DNA of 64,000 nucleotides from IGN2 sp964639955 (GCA_964639955.1 CAZXGJ010000008.1:11291-75290); one strand, 5' to 3'; positions 44,492 to 53,668 are shown, counted from the first letter of the stretch. Notes: generated from the letters alone by a model not told the origin. Numbers and translations: made by a program.

Positions 44492-45443
44492 CTGGATTAA
44501 CCACCGGCGATAAAAGATTGAAAATTAATTTTCTGTTTTCTTCCAAATCATTCTGGTATAAAATTTTCTTTTTTCCTTGCAGGTATTTGGTTTGATATTT
44601 TCTAAAAGCAAGATTAGTTGCTGCTTTGATGTACATCTTTCGTACTGATTCATCAATCCAGCCTTTTTTGTTTCTATTCAGTGAACTGATTATACCGGCG
44701 TGATCAGGCGGAATTATTCCCAATCTTGATTCATCAAGCAATTCTGTAAAAATTATTTTCCTTTCGCCTATTACACTTGAGATAAAAATTGCACAGAAAA
44801 GTATTATGCTTATTCCCAGGAAGATGAAGCCAAGCGGAGCCAGGTGGCGTGTAATGATGGTGTAATTCCATATAAAGTGAATTAAAACGGCTATTATCAG
44901 ACCTGATAAGATTAAAAGGATTTTAGCTGACGGATTTTTAAGTTTAGCAAATCCCATAAATGCACCAAGGCTGCCGGTTGCAATAAAATGCATAACTGCA
45001 GAGAAAAATGTTCTTATAATAACAAGGTAAATCCAACCCGGAATATTTTCAGAGTAAGTTGTAAAGTAAAGGAAATTTTCTGTCATCCCGAAGCCTAAAC
45101 CAATGGCGCCTCCGTAAACAACACCGTCAGTAATGTTATCGAACCGTTTTTTGTTTACAGTTAAAAAAAGAAAAAATCCCTTGGTAATTTCTTCAATAAT
45201 TGGTGCTACTGCAATTGTTCCGAAAAAATCTATATCATCTGCACTAACTGCAAAATATTGCATCAGCTCTCTTATAATGAAACCGCCGATGAGGGTGAAT
45301 GCAACTGCGCCGAATGCCCCCCAGAAATAATTCTGCACTACCAATTTAAAAGGTTCTCTCTCGAAAAGATCGAAGTACCAGATTATTAAAAGATATGTGA
45401 ACATAGGCAGTACGGCAGCAAGAAGCGAAGCTATAAGTATCAT
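44484..45443 (-). CDS. PrsW family intramembrane metalloprotease
   Basis: A 319-residue polytopic membrane protein of about eight hydrophobic segments. PrsW motifs are visible: IIEEITKGFF (about residue 88, the EExxK box), FGMTENFLYF (about 120), and two His sites, in VMHFIATGSLGAF (about 151) and IHFIWNY (about 195). PrsW relatives cut membrane-embedded anti-sigma factors or other substrates. An extra soluble tail (about 240-319) is present. It overlaps the next gene by 8 bases. Confidence 0.88.
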   Translation of the reverse strand: MILIASLLAAVLPMFTYLLIIWYFDLFEREPFKLVVQNYFWGAFGAVAFTLIGGFIIRELMQYFAVSADDIDFFGTIAVAPIIEEITKGFFLFLTVNKKRFDNITDGVVYGGAIGLGFGMTENFLYFTTYSENIPGWIYLVIIRTFFSAVMHFIATGSLGAFMGFAKLKNPSAKILLILSGLIIAVLIHFIWNYTIITRHLAPLGFIFLGISIILFCAIFISSVIGERKIIFTELLDESRLGIIPPDHAGIISSLNRNKKGWIDESVRKMYIKAATNLAFRKYQTKYLQGKKKILYQNDLEENRKLIFNLLSPVVNPDA

Positions 45444-45480
45444 TCTGTTTAAGATTTAGGCTTGTTTATTATATTTCCCA

Positions 45481-46722
45481 TTACTCTCTGATCCAGGCTA
45501 TAATTTCTTTGAATGTTGGTCGTATACCGTAAGAAAGAATCCCGATCCTGAATATTTTAGCACAGATTTTAATCATAATAACTATTGAGAGCAGCATTAT
45601 CAGGGAGGTAAGCAAAATTTCGTAAGATGAAACCTGTTCGATATTTAAACGTAAAAGCATTACAGAAGGAATGGTTAAGGGAATGTATGAAAAAACTTTA
45701 ATGATAAAAAAATCAGGATTTTGAATTGCCGGCATTGCAATAACAACCGGCAGAAGAAGTATTAAGCTCAGGTAAGTAGTTATCTGCTGCGCTTCCTGCT
45801 CGGTGCTGACAACAGAACCAATTCCTACAAAAAGTGTTGTGTAGAATAAAAATCCCAGGATAAAATAGAAAATCATTGGGAGGAAATTTTCAAAGGCACC
45901 CAAAGGTACAATTGCACCGCCCGCTAAAGCCAGCCCGATTAAGAACCACACAAAGATTTGCGTTAAGCCCAAAGAGCTTAATCCGATAATTTTACCGGCA
46001 AGCAGTTCTTCAGGAGTGCTGCTCGAAATAAGCATTTCGATAAGACGGTTTGATCTTTCTTCTATCAGGCTTCTTACAAGCATCTGACCTGAGTACACGA
46101 CCATCATCATCAGCAGCAGGATAAATATAAAAGATGAAAAAAATGTAATCATAAAATCCCTTGAACCTTCGTTGCCGTCTTCTTCAACCTTTATTTGAGT
46201 GATTTCAATTTTATTTTTTATGAATGCAGCAAAATCCGATTCAATACCATCTGCCATAATCTTTTGCCTTGTTCTGACTGAATTTAGTGCCTGTTCAAAT
46301 CTGCCAGTGTCCCTGAAATTACCGATTGAACTGCTCCGGTATTCTGCAGATACTGAGTCAGTTCCATTAAAAATAATTAATAAATATCCTTCAAGTTTGT
46401 TTTTTAATACTTCGCTATTGGCTTTTGCTTTAAGTTCGTCAGTTGATTTCCCTTTTTCAAAAAGGTTTATCAGTAAATAATTGGGCTGGTTGTTTTCTAT
46501 CCGGTATATTTCAAGCTCTTCGCGCAGAAGATTAAAATACGTTCCGGAAGTATCTAAAACCCCGATTGTTTTTACCCGTGGAATTTCTTCGTCTGAGAGC
46601 AGAGTTGGCAACAAAGAAAAGCCGATTATAATTACAGGCGTAAGTATTATTGAAATAATAAAAGTTTTTGTTTTAACTTTCTCTAAGTACTCCCACAGTG
46701 CAATTGCTATTATTTTTTTCAT
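45481..46722 (-). CDS. ABC transporter permease (NatB-like)
   Basis: A 413-residue ABC-2 type permease. It starts MKKIIAIALWEYLEKVKTKT, typical of NatB/CcmB-like proteins. One transmembrane helix (about 20-42) precedes a large extracytoplasmic loop to about residue 175, followed by five or six helices, with the family run RSLIEERSNRLIEMLISSST (about 213-232). It forms an exporter with the ATPase encoded just upstream, 7 bases away. The substrate (Na+, drug or lipid) is not known. Confidence 0.9.
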   Translation of the reverse strand: MKKIIAIALWEYLEKVKTKTFIISIILTPVIIIGFSLLPTLLSDEEIPRVKTIGVLDTSGTYFNLLREELEIYRIENNQPNYLLINLFEKGKSTDELKAKANSEVLKNKLEGYLLIIFNGTDSVSAEYRSSSIGNFRDTGRFEQALNSVRTRQKIMADGIESDFAAFIKNKIEITQIKVEEDGNEGSRDFMITFFSSFIFILLLMMMVVYSGQMLVRSLIEERSNRLIEMLISSSTPEELLAGKIIGLSSLGLTQIFVWFLIGLALAGGAIVPLGAFENFLPMIFYFILGFLFYTTLFVGIGSVVSTEQEAQQITTYLSLILLLPVVIAMPAIQNPDFFIIKVFSYIPLTIPSVMLLRLNIEQVSSYEILLTSLIMLLSIVIMIKICAKIFRIGILSYGIRPTFKEIIAWIRE

Positions 46723-46729
46723 TTTACAA

Positions 46730-47623
46730 TTAAGAGTTAAGTTTAATCAGATCAAGAAAAATTTTATTAAGTGTCGGTTCAATAACCGAAAAGTGTTTTA
46801 CTTCAACTTTCTCAATAATTTGTTTTAAGAATGAAGACGGATTTACATCTTCCCTTAATTGAATTTCTGAATAGTTGTTATAAGATTCATATTTAACAAC
46901 TTCTTTCATATTCAAAACTGAACTTACATCGCCGGAAAATTCAATTTTAATATTGTTGCCGCCAAATTTTCTTTTTATTTCTGTAAGTTTTCCGTTAGCC
47001 ACTTCCGCTCCGTTGTTTATCAGCAAAATAATTTCGCATAATTTTTCTGCTAATTCCAGCTGGTGTGTCGAAAGTAAAATCGTTTTTCCCTCCGAAACAA
47101 AAGTAAAAATAAGATCTTTCACCTCCTGCTGATTTATGGGGTCGAAGCCGGTAAAAGGTTCGTCAAGAATCAGCAGCTTAGGGTTATGAAGTATGGCAGC
47201 AATTAGTTGTATCTTCTGCTGATTTCCTTTCGATAACTCGATAATCTTTCTGTTTCTGAAATGGCTTACATTTAAACGCTTTAGCCATTTTTCAGCCTTC
47301 TGGGCAGCTTCACTTCTTTTCAGGTTTTTTAATGAAGCAAAGTAAACCAGTATATCGATCACTTTGCTTCTCTGGTAAAGACCTCTTTCCTCCGGAAGGT
47401 AGCCTATCAGGTTGTAATACTCATCGGTTATTTCCTTCCCGTCGAATGTAATTTTTCCTGATGTAGGTTTAATTATGTTTAATATTGCTCTGAGAGTAGT
47501 TGTTTTTCCCGCACCATTCGGACCGAGCAGGCCAAATATTTTACCTGGCTCAACCGTAAATGAAAGATTGTTTACGGCTGTTGCATCTTTAAACTTTTTG
47601 GTAAGATTCTCTACGATCAACAT
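46730..47623 (-). CDS. ABC transporter ATP-binding protein (NatA-like)
   Basis: A 297-residue ABC ATPase. Walker A GPNGAGKTT (about residue 35), Q-loop GYLPEERGLYQ, the signature LSKGNQQKIQ (about 132), Walker B LLILDEPFTG (about 152) and the H-loop STHQ (about 185) are intact. DUF4162-like C-terminal residues follow. It energises the NatB-like permease encoded by the next gene. First gene of the minus-strand operon running to the acyl-CoA dehydrogenase. Confidence 0.93.
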   Translation of the reverse strand: MLIVENLTKKFKDATAVNNLSFTVEPGKIFGLLGPNGAGKTTTLRAILNIIKPTSGKITFDGKEITDEYYNLIGYLPEERGLYQRSKVIDILVYFASLKNLKRSEAAQKAEKWLKRLNVSHFRNRKIIELSKGNQQKIQLIAAILHNPKLLILDEPFTGFDPINQQEVKDLIFTFVSEGKTILLSTHQLELAEKLCEIILLINNGAEVANGKLTEIKRKFGGNNIKIEFSGDVSSVLNMKEVVKYESYNNYSEIQLREDVNPSSFLKQIIEKVEVKHFSVIEPTLNKIFLDLIKLNS

Positions 47624-47815
47624 TCAGATTTGCTGTAGTGATTAACTCTTGAATAAATAACTAAACTAAATTAGGGATAATATTTTAAAAGTTTGAATTG
47701 AACGGATTAAGAATCTTTAATAAGTGTTAAAAAAGTTTGAGTTTGATGCTCCGGTTATTAATAGGTGATTGCACTTTATTTAAAGTTTAGATCATATGAC
47801 CACAGAAGATTAAAT

Positions 47816-48048
47816 TTATTTAATAATTTCATCTGAGTTACTTCCAAACTTTAAATTTTTAATACCACCTCCATTTTCGTATCCAGCAAATTCAAAATTT
47901 ATTCCACCATCTATGCTTCAGAACGGTTTTCATTCATTGCTCGCCCAACATATAACATTGATGTATTAAATGGATCAAATTCTATTACCGCAACACCTAT
48001 GTAAAACAAAGAAGTAACTGCGCTGGTAATCCGAATATTATTTTTCAT
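47816..48048 (-). pseudogene. Fragment of a BNR/sortilin-like repeat protein gene
   Basis: Minus-strand remnant in a gene-poor spacer. Frame one from ATG 48048 reads VTSLFYIGVAVIEFDPFNTS then MLYVGRAMNENR before a stop. After a frameshift it reads SIDGGINFEFAGYENGGGIK then NLKFGSNSDEIIK-stop. The xFDPxNxxxLYVG...SxDGGxNF pattern is the classic beta-propeller BNR/sialidase repeat found in large T9SS-secreted proteins. The rest of the gene is gone, so this is a decayed or transposed fragment. Confidence 0.55.
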
Positions 48049-48092
48049 CTTTATATTTTTGTATAGTTATTGCCTTTTTATCGCTGTAATTT

Positions 48093-48124
48093 TTTGAATA
48101 TAAAGGATTGAATGAATATATTTG
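48093..48124 (+). promoter_or_regulatory. Strong Bacteroidota-type promoter of the fab operon
   Basis: TTTG (48093-48096), 20 bases, then TATATTTG (48117-48124): a perfect match to the TTTG-N19/21-TAnnTTTG consensus. The expected transcript start (about 48131) lies downstream of an in-frame ATG at 48108 and upstream of ATG 48153, so the latter is the start of the first gene. Confidence 0.7.
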
Positions 48125-48152
48125 TAGCCATTTTTTACTTGAATTCATTCTA

Positions 48153-48671
48153 ATGAAAATTAAAATTTCAAATCTTGCTGATGGTTCGTACGATTATTCT
48201 TTTAGCGGGGATATAAATGAAATTAAAGTAGTTGAACCATACTTTGGATGGTTTAAAACGGAAGTAGTTCTTTCTAAATACAGCAGCCAGATTATTCTGG
48301 ATGCTAAGACCAGCATCAAAAGCAGGTTAATCTGCGATCGGTGTGCTTCCGAATACGAGGAAGAAATTTTAAGCAGCTATCGTATGGTATATCTTTTTGA
48401 ACAGGAGATCCCGAACTCAGAAAACGAAAAAGCTGAGATAAGCTATATTCACGATGATACCGAAAGGATTGACATAAGCGAGGATGTGAAAGATTATGCA
48501 ATGTTAGCCGTACCGATGAAAAAATTGTGCAGTGAAGATTGTAAAGGCCTTTGTCAGCACTGTGGAAAAAACCTGAATGAAGGTGCGTGCGGATGCAAGA
48601 GCGAAGAAATTGATCCAAGGTGGGAACCATTACTAGAATTAAAAAAACAAGTTAAAACTAAATTAAGGTAG
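48153..48671 (+). CDS. yceD: DUF177 (YceD-like) protein
   Basis: A 172-residue protein of the DUF177 family, which accompanies rpmF in most bacteria and is linked in E. coli and plants to 23S rRNA maturation. Two features are visible: LICDRCASEYEEEI (about residue 52) and a C-terminal cysteine set CSEDCKGLCQHCGKNLNEG (about 127-145) that can bind zinc. The start at 48153 is chosen from the promoter position; 48108 would lie before the transcript. It is followed by rpmF after 9 bases. Confidence 0.9.
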   Translation: MKIKISNLADGSYDYSFSGDINEIKVVEPYFGWFKTEVVLSKYSSQIILDAKTSIKSRLICDRCASEYEEEILSSYRMVYLFEQEIPNSENEKAEISYIHDDTERIDISEDVKDYAMLAVPMKKLCSEDCKGLCQHCGKNLNEGACGCKSEEIDPRWEPLLELKKQVKTKLR

Positions 48672-48680
48672 AGTAAAGTT

Positions 48681-48860
48681 ATGCCACATCCAAAACGGAA
48701 AATATCGAAAAGCAGACGCGATAAAAGAAGGACTCACTACAAAGCTACAGCACCAACACTGGGTGCGTGCCCGAACTGCGGAGAGATAAAATTAGCTCAC
48801 CGTGCATGCCCTTCCTGCGGTTACTATGGCGGTCGTTCCATGTTCATACCCAAAAGCTAA
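48681..48860 (+). CDS. rpmF: 50S ribosomal protein L32
   Basis: A 59-residue ribosomal protein. It reads MPHPKRKISKSRRDKRRTHY, then KATAPTLGACPNCGEIKLAH and RACPSCGYYGGRSMFIPKS. The two CxxC pairs form the zinc ribbon of the C+ type of L32, so this copy is zinc-dependent. A TAAAGTT stretch precedes the ATG. It sits in its usual place between DUF177 and plsX. Confidence 0.97.
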   Translation: MPHPKRKISKSRRDKRRTHYKATAPTLGACPNCGEIKLAHRACPSCGYYGGRSMFIPKS

Positions 48861-48878
48861 ATTCTTTAAATATATTTA

Positions 48879-49934
48879 ATGAACACAACCGGTAACAACA
48901 ATCTCCGGTGCAGAATCGCTGTTGATGCAATGGGAGGAGATTATGCCCCTTTTAATGCAGTGCTGGGTGCTGTTGAAGCTTATAATCAATCACGGGAGTT
49001 CGATCTGCTGCTGGTCGGACGTGAAACTGAAATAAAAAAGGTAATCGCAGAGACCAACTTGAAATTTGAAGCTGGTAACATTATCAATGCTGATGAAGTA
49101 ATCGGTATGAGCGAAAGCCCTGCAGCATCGCTTAAGGCTAAAAGAAATTCTTCTATAGTTGTTGGTGCGCAATTGGTAAAGGATAAAAAAGCCGATGCAT
49201 TTGTTAGTGCCGGAAATACAGGTGCAATGATGGCAGCATCTACTCTTATTACCGGAAGGATTGCAGGAGTTGGAAGACCGACTATTGGTGCTGCTATGCC
49301 TAATATCAATGGTATTTGTTATCTTTATGATGTTGGTGCAAGTAAAGATTCAAAACCGGTGCATTTATTTGAGTATGCGGTGATGGGTTCTATCTTTGCT
49401 AAAGTGATGGATGGAGTCAGCAATCCCAAAGTTGGTGTTTTAAGTATGGGAGAGGAAGAAGGTAAAGGCAATGAAGTTTCAGAAGCAGCTGCAAAATTAT
49501 TAAGGCAAAGCCGCCTTAATTTTATCGGCAATGTTGAAGGCAGAGATATTCTTGCCGGCGATGTTGATGTTGTTGTCTGTGATGGTTATGTTGGCAATGT
49601 GTTATTGAAATTTGGCGAATCCGTACCCAAATTGCTTAAGAAACTATTAACGGATACAGCAAACCGTAATTTTTTTGATAAATTAAAAATTGGACTGGCT
49701 AAAAATACTTTGCGAAGAGCGTTGAAATCGCTTGATTACCAGGAATACGGAGGTGTGCCGCTTCTTGGAATAAATGGGATTAGTATTATTGGGCACGGTT
49801 CGAGCACACCGAAAGCATTTAAAAATATGGTGCTGAGAGCAAATGAGATGCATCGGAAAAAATTAATTGAAAAATTAACGACGTCAATAACCGGATATTC
49901 TAATCTAATTCAAAAAGTAGAGGAAAATGGATAG
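48879..49934 (+). CDS. plsX: Phosphate acyltransferase PlsX
   Basis: A 351-residue peripheral membrane enzyme that makes acyl-phosphate from acyl-ACP for phospholipid synthesis. Family features are IAVDAMGGDYAP (residues 12-23), GMSESPAASLKAKRNSS (about 74), FVSAGNTGAMMA (about 107), RPTIGAAMPN and VVCDGYVGNVLLK (about 228). It overlaps fabH by 8 bases, so translation is coupled. Confidence 0.96.
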   Translation: MNTTGNNNLRCRIAVDAMGGDYAPFNAVLGAVEAYNQSREFDLLLVGRETEIKKVIAETNLKFEAGNIINADEVIGMSESPAASLKAKRNSSIVVGAQLVKDKKADAFVSAGNTGAMMAASTLITGRIAGVGRPTIGAAMPNINGICYLYDVGASKDSKPVHLFEYAVMGSIFAKVMDGVSNPKVGVLSMGEEEGKGNEVSEAAAKLLRQSRLNFIGNVEGRDILAGDVDVVVCDGYVGNVLLKFGESVPKLLKKLLTDTANRNFFDKLKIGLAKNTLRRALKSLDYQEYGGVPLLGINGISIIGHGSSTPKAFKNMVLRANEMHRKKLIEKLTTSITGYSNLIQKVEENG

Positions 49935-50931
49935 AGAAAAAAAGTTTAATGCTGTAATAACAGCACTGGGAATGTACTTCCCGGAAAAAATTCTGGATAA
50001 TAAATATTTTGAATCAATAGTTGATACCACCGATGAATGGATAGTAACAAGAACAGGAATAAAGGAACGAAGGATTCTTGAAAACGGTGCTACAAGCGAT
50101 CTTGCGACCAAAGCGGCTCAGGATCTGCTTAAAAAGCATAATGTTAATCCAGCAGAAATTGATTGCATTATTGTTGCAACCGTAACACCGGATATGTTCT
50201 TCCCTGCTACAGCCTGTATTGTGCAGCATAATATTGGGGCTAATAATGCCTGGGGATTTGATCTTGAAGCTGCCTGCTCAGGCTTTTTATTTGCTTTTCA
50301 AACAGGTTGTTCATTTATAGAAAGCGGGCAGTATAAAAAAGTATTGGTTATCGGTGCGGATAAAATGACTGCAATAACCGATTATACGGATAGAAATAAT
50401 TGTATTCTCTTCGGCGATGGTGGCGCTGCTATTCTGCTGGAACCTTCAGATGATAAAAGTCTGGGACTTCAGGATTATATTTTAAGGATTGATGGTTCCG
50501 GAAAGGAATTTTTATATATGAAAGGCGGTGGCAGCTTAAATCCGCCTTCGCATGAAACCGTTGATAAAAAAATGCATTACATTTACCAGGATGGTAAAGC
50601 CGTTTTCAAAGTTGCTGTTAAAGGTATGGCAGATGTTTCCTTTGAGTTGATGCAGAAAAATAATTTAACCGCTAATGACATTGCCTACTTAGTACCACAT
50701 CAGGCTAATATGAGAATAATTACTGCAACTGCCGAAAGAATGGGATTAAGTATGGATAAAGTGATGGTTAACATAGATCGTTATGGCAACACTACTGCGG
50801 CAACAATACCCTCCTGCATTGTTGAGTATTACAGGGCAGGTAAGCTTAAAAAGGGAGACAGATTAGTCCTCTCTGCTTTCGGTGCAGGATATACTTGGGG
50901 TTCATCCCTTGTTGTGTGGGCAATAGATTAA
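49927..50931 (+). CDS. fabH: 3-oxoacyl-ACP synthase III
   Basis: A 334-residue thiolase-fold initiator of fatty-acid synthesis, condensing acetyl-CoA or branched starters with malonyl-ACP. The catalytic Cys is in LEAACSGFLFA (about residue 119), the His in VPHQANMRI (about 257) and the Asn in NIDRYGNTTAATIP (about 287). The length is normal. Starter-unit preference (straight or branched) cannot be read. Confidence 0.96.
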   Translation: MDREKKFNAVITALGMYFPEKILDNKYFESIVDTTDEWIVTRTGIKERRILENGATSDLATKAAQDLLKKHNVNPAEIDCIIVATVTPDMFFPATACIVQHNIGANNAWGFDLEAACSGFLFAFQTGCSFIESGQYKKVLVIGADKMTAITDYTDRNNCILFGDGGAAILLEPSDDKSLGLQDYILRIDGSGKEFLYMKGGGSLNPPSHETVDKKMHYIYQDGKAVFKVAVKGMADVSFELMQKNNLTANDIAYLVPHQANMRIITATAERMGLSMDKVMVNIDRYGNTTAATIPSCIVEYYRAGKLKKGDRLVLSAFGAGYTWGSSLVVWAID

Positions 50932-50963
50932 TTTCAGTTGACTGGATTTTCAATAAGATTTAA

Positions 50964-51878
50964 ATGGTAAAAAAAGCATTCATATTTCCGGGACAGGGCT
51001 CTCAGTATGTAGGTATGGCAAAGGATTTATTTGAAAAATCTGTTGAAGCAAAAGAAATGATTAAAACTGCCGATGATATACTCGGAATAAATTTATCGTA
51101 TATAATGTTCAACGGTCCTGAGGAAAAGCTAAAGCAGACAGAGTTCACCCAGCCGGCAATATTTCTTCATAGTGTAATTCTGTCAAGCTTAATGCGGATT
51201 GTAAATGCAGATGCTGCTGCTGGTCATTCTCTCGGCGAGTATTCTGCATACTTTGCATCAGGTGCTGTGCAGTTTCACGAAGCCGTAAAACTTGTAAGTG
51301 AACGCGGCCTGGCAATGCAGCAGGCTGGTGAATTAAATAAAGGAATCATGGCAGCTGTAATAGGATTGAGTACTGAAGATGTTGATAAAGCCTGTCTTGA
51401 AGCTTCAAAGCAGGGTATTGTGCAGTGTGCAAATTACAACTCGCCGGGTCAGGTTGTAATTTCAGGTTCAGTTGAAGGAGTGAGGAAAGCTATGGAACTT
51501 TGTAAAGCTGCCGGTGCTAAAGTTGTTAAAGAGCTGGTTGTAAGCGCTGCATTCCATTCGCCTCTGATGGAATCTGCGAGAGAAAAATTAATGGCAGCAA
51601 TTGAGCAGACAAATTTTTATCGTTCGAAAATTCCCGTTTACACTAATGTAACTGCAAAACCTGTCAATTCAACTGAAGAAATAAAACAGAAGCTTAATGA
51701 ACAGATAACTTCCCCTGTTAAATGGGAGGAAACTATCAGGAATATGATAAGCGACGGCATAGAAGAATTTTATGAAGTTGGTCCGGGCAATGTATTGCAG
51801 GGGCTCGTTAAAAGAATTAACCCTGATGTTAAGCGTTTTGGAATTGATAAATATGAAGATCTCGAAAGGTATTTATAA
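50964..51878 (+). CDS. fabD: Malonyl-CoA:ACP transacylase
   Basis: A 304-residue enzyme loading malonate onto ACP. It starts KKAFIFPGQGSQYVGMAK. The nucleophile Ser lies in GHSLGEYSAY (about residue 87), the catalytic His in SAAFHSPLM (about 197), and FYEVGPGNVLQGL is near the C-terminus. The last base of its stop starts the next gene. Confidence 0.96.
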   Translation: MVKKAFIFPGQGSQYVGMAKDLFEKSVEAKEMIKTADDILGINLSYIMFNGPEEKLKQTEFTQPAIFLHSVILSSLMRIVNADAAAGHSLGEYSAYFASGAVQFHEAVKLVSERGLAMQQAGELNKGIMAAVIGLSTEDVDKACLEASKQGIVQCANYNSPGQVVISGSVEGVRKAMELCKAAGAKVVKELVVSAAFHSPLMESAREKLMAAIEQTNFYRSKIPVYTNVTAKPVNSTEEIKQKLNEQITSPVKWEETIRNMISDGIEEFYEVGPGNVLQGLVKRINPDVKRFGIDKYEDLERYL

Positions 51879-52492
51879 TGTCGGATAAGCCGGGTACTTT
51901 TGCTTCAAAATTCAGCAGAAAAATAAATGGAATATTGATTGATCCCAAAATCTTTACCTATAAATTTGTTTGCAGCTGCCAGGGAGAATGCTGCTATTAT
52001 GGTGTTTTTATTGATTACAAAGAATACGAAAAAATTATTGAACTGAAGGAAAAATTAATTGCGATGTTTGATGAGACACAATCGAAGAATGTGAATGAAT
52101 GGTTTGAACCCCCTGAGGTTGATGACGATTTTGAGTCTGGAATTGCGGTTGGAACTGAAGTGATAAATGAAAAATGTACATTTCTCGATGCCAACGGTCT
52201 GTGCTCGCTTCAAAAACTTGCACTTGAAGAAGGTGAGCACAAGTGGAAATATAAACCTTTGTATTGCGTTTTGTTTCCGCTTACGGTTTTTGACGGTGTA
52301 CTCACAATAGACGATGAACATATTGAAAGGCTACCATCCTGCAATGTTAATCCAGAAATTACGATATTCGAAGCTATCTCCGAAGAATTAAAGTATTTTT
52401 TTGGCGAGGAAGGATTTTCTGAGCTGAAAAAATACAGGGAAGAGTATTTAGCCGAACTTCAATTAGGAGTAAAAGAAAATGCTGCCAAATAA
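51878..52492 (+). CDS. DUF3109 family cysteine-rich protein
   Basis: A 204-residue protein of the DUF3109 family. A CSCQGECCYYG cluster (about residues 31-41), CTFLDANGLCSLQ (about 101) and YKPLYCVLFPL with PSCN (about 124-150) give at least seven conserved cysteines, as in YkgJ-like zinc or iron-sulfur binding proteins. The function is unknown. It overlaps fabD by one base and fabG by 14 bases, so it is translated with the lipid genes, which may point to a role in fatty-acid metabolism. Confidence 0.85.
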   Translation: MSDKPGTFASKFSRKINGILIDPKIFTYKFVCSCQGECCYYGVFIDYKEYEKIIELKEKLIAMFDETQSKNVNEWFEPPEVDDDFESGIAVGTEVINEKCTFLDANGLCSLQKLALEEGEHKWKYKPLYCVLFPLTVFDGVLTIDDEHIERLPSCNVNPEITIFEAISEELKYFFGEEGFSELKKYREEYLAELQLGVKENAAK

Positions 52493-53237
52493 AAGAGCAA
52501 TTGTAACGGGTGGTACCCGTGGAATAGGCAGAGCCATCGTTAGAGAGCTTGCTTCCAAAAGCTGCTGCGGTGTTCTGTTTTCGGATGTTGCTTTTATTTA
52601 CAATAGCTGCGATGAGTGTGCAGAAGAGCTGCAAAACGAAATAAATAATCCCGGAACAAAAATCTTCGGCTTTAAAGCCGATGCTACATCCTACGAACAA
52701 GCAGAAGCAACTGTTAATGAAGCCATTAAAAAACTCGGTGGTGTGGATATATTGGTTAACAATGCCGGTATTACAAGGGATAATCTTCTTCTCAGGATGA
52801 CGGAAAAAGATTTTGACGACGTAATCGATGCAAATTTGAAAAGCGTTTTCAATTATACCAAGGCAGTTATAAAACCGATGATAAAACAGAGATACGGAAG
52901 AATTGTTAACATTGCTTCGGTAGTAGGAATAATCGGTAATCCCGGTCAGTCAAATTATGTTGCATCAAAAGCAGGAGTAATCGGTTTTACCAAGGCTATG
53001 GCAAGAGAACTTGCTTCAAGAAATATTACCGTAAATGCTGTTGCACCCGGCTTCATTCAAACAGATATGACAAATAAGCTAAGTGAAGAACAAAGAAAAA
53101 AACTTGCGGAAATGATTCCGATCGGACGTCTGGGCACACCCGAAGATGTTGCAAAAGTTGTAGGGTTCCTTTGCAGCCCCGAGGCAAACTACATCACAGG
53201 GCAGGTTATTGCCGTAGATGGCGGTATGACTATGTGA
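52479..53237 (+). CDS. fabG: 3-oxoacyl-ACP reductase
   Basis: A 252-residue short-chain dehydrogenase reducing 3-oxoacyl-ACP with NADPH. The TGGTRGIGRAI cofactor loop (residues 9-19), NNAGITRDNLLLRM (about 92) and the Ser/Tyr/Lys catalytic set in ASVVGIIGNPGQSNYVASKA (about 147-166) are intact. The C-terminus ITGQVIAVDGGM is canonical. The stretch after the first helix (SKSCCGVLFSDVAFIYNSCD) is a few residues longer and more Cys-rich than usual. The ATG lies inside the DUF3109 gene. Confidence 0.95.
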   Translation: MLPNKRAIVTGGTRGIGRAIVRELASKSCCGVLFSDVAFIYNSCDECAEELQNEINNPGTKIFGFKADATSYEQAEATVNEAIKKLGGVDILVNNAGITRDNLLLRMTEKDFDDVIDANLKSVFNYTKAVIKPMIKQRYGRIVNIASVVGIIGNPGQSNYVASKAGVIGFTKAMARELASRNITVNAVAPGFIQTDMTNKLSEEQRKKLAEMIPIGRLGTPEDVAKVVGFLCSPEANYITGQVIAVDGGMTM

Positions 53238-53254
53238 TTTCAGTAAAAGTTGTG

Positions 53255-53287
53255 TTTGTATCATAAAACGTAATTTTGTTAAATTTG
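53255..53287 (+). promoter_or_regulatory. Internal promoter for acpP
   Basis: TTTG (53255-53258), 21 bases, then TAAATTTG (53280-53287): a full match to the Bacteroidota consensus. It lies in the 118-base gap before acpP and would give extra transcription of the highly expressed carrier protein. Confidence 0.65.
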
Positions 53288-53355
53288 AACAATAATTAAC
53301 AATCAATTAAGAATAAAACAATTTATAACTCTTAACAATTTCCAGGAGAGCTAAA

Positions 53356-53589
53356 ATGGACGTTGAAGCAAAAGTAAAAGAAATCATTATGGATAAATTA
53401 GGTGTTGAAGAAAGCCAGATTACACCTGAAGCTTCATTCATTAATGATCTTGGTGCTGATTCACTCGATATCGTTGAACTCGTTATGGGCTTTGAAAGCG
53501 CTTTTCAAATCTCCATACCGGATGAAGATGCTGAAAAGATCGGCACCGTTGGCGACGCCACCAGATATTTGAAGGAAAAATTAGGATAG
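53356..53589 (+). CDS. acpP: Acyl carrier protein
   Basis: A 77-residue acidic carrier of growing acyl chains. The phosphopantetheine Ser is in LGADSLDIVELVM (about residue 36). It begins MDVEAKVKEIIMDKLGVEES and ends in a helical LKEKLG. An AGGAGAG box lies just before the ATG, the clearest Shine-Dalgarno in the operon, in keeping with high expression. Confidence 0.97.
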   Translation: MDVEAKVKEIIMDKLGVEESQITPEASFINDLGADSLDIVELVMGFESAFQISIPDEDAEKIGTVGDATRYLKEKLG

Positions 53590-53668
53590 TTTTTATATCC
53601 TCTTTCTTAATTTCAGTTCAAATGCCTTTTCTTATAAATAACTGCACTCAATCGATGCGGAGATTTTC

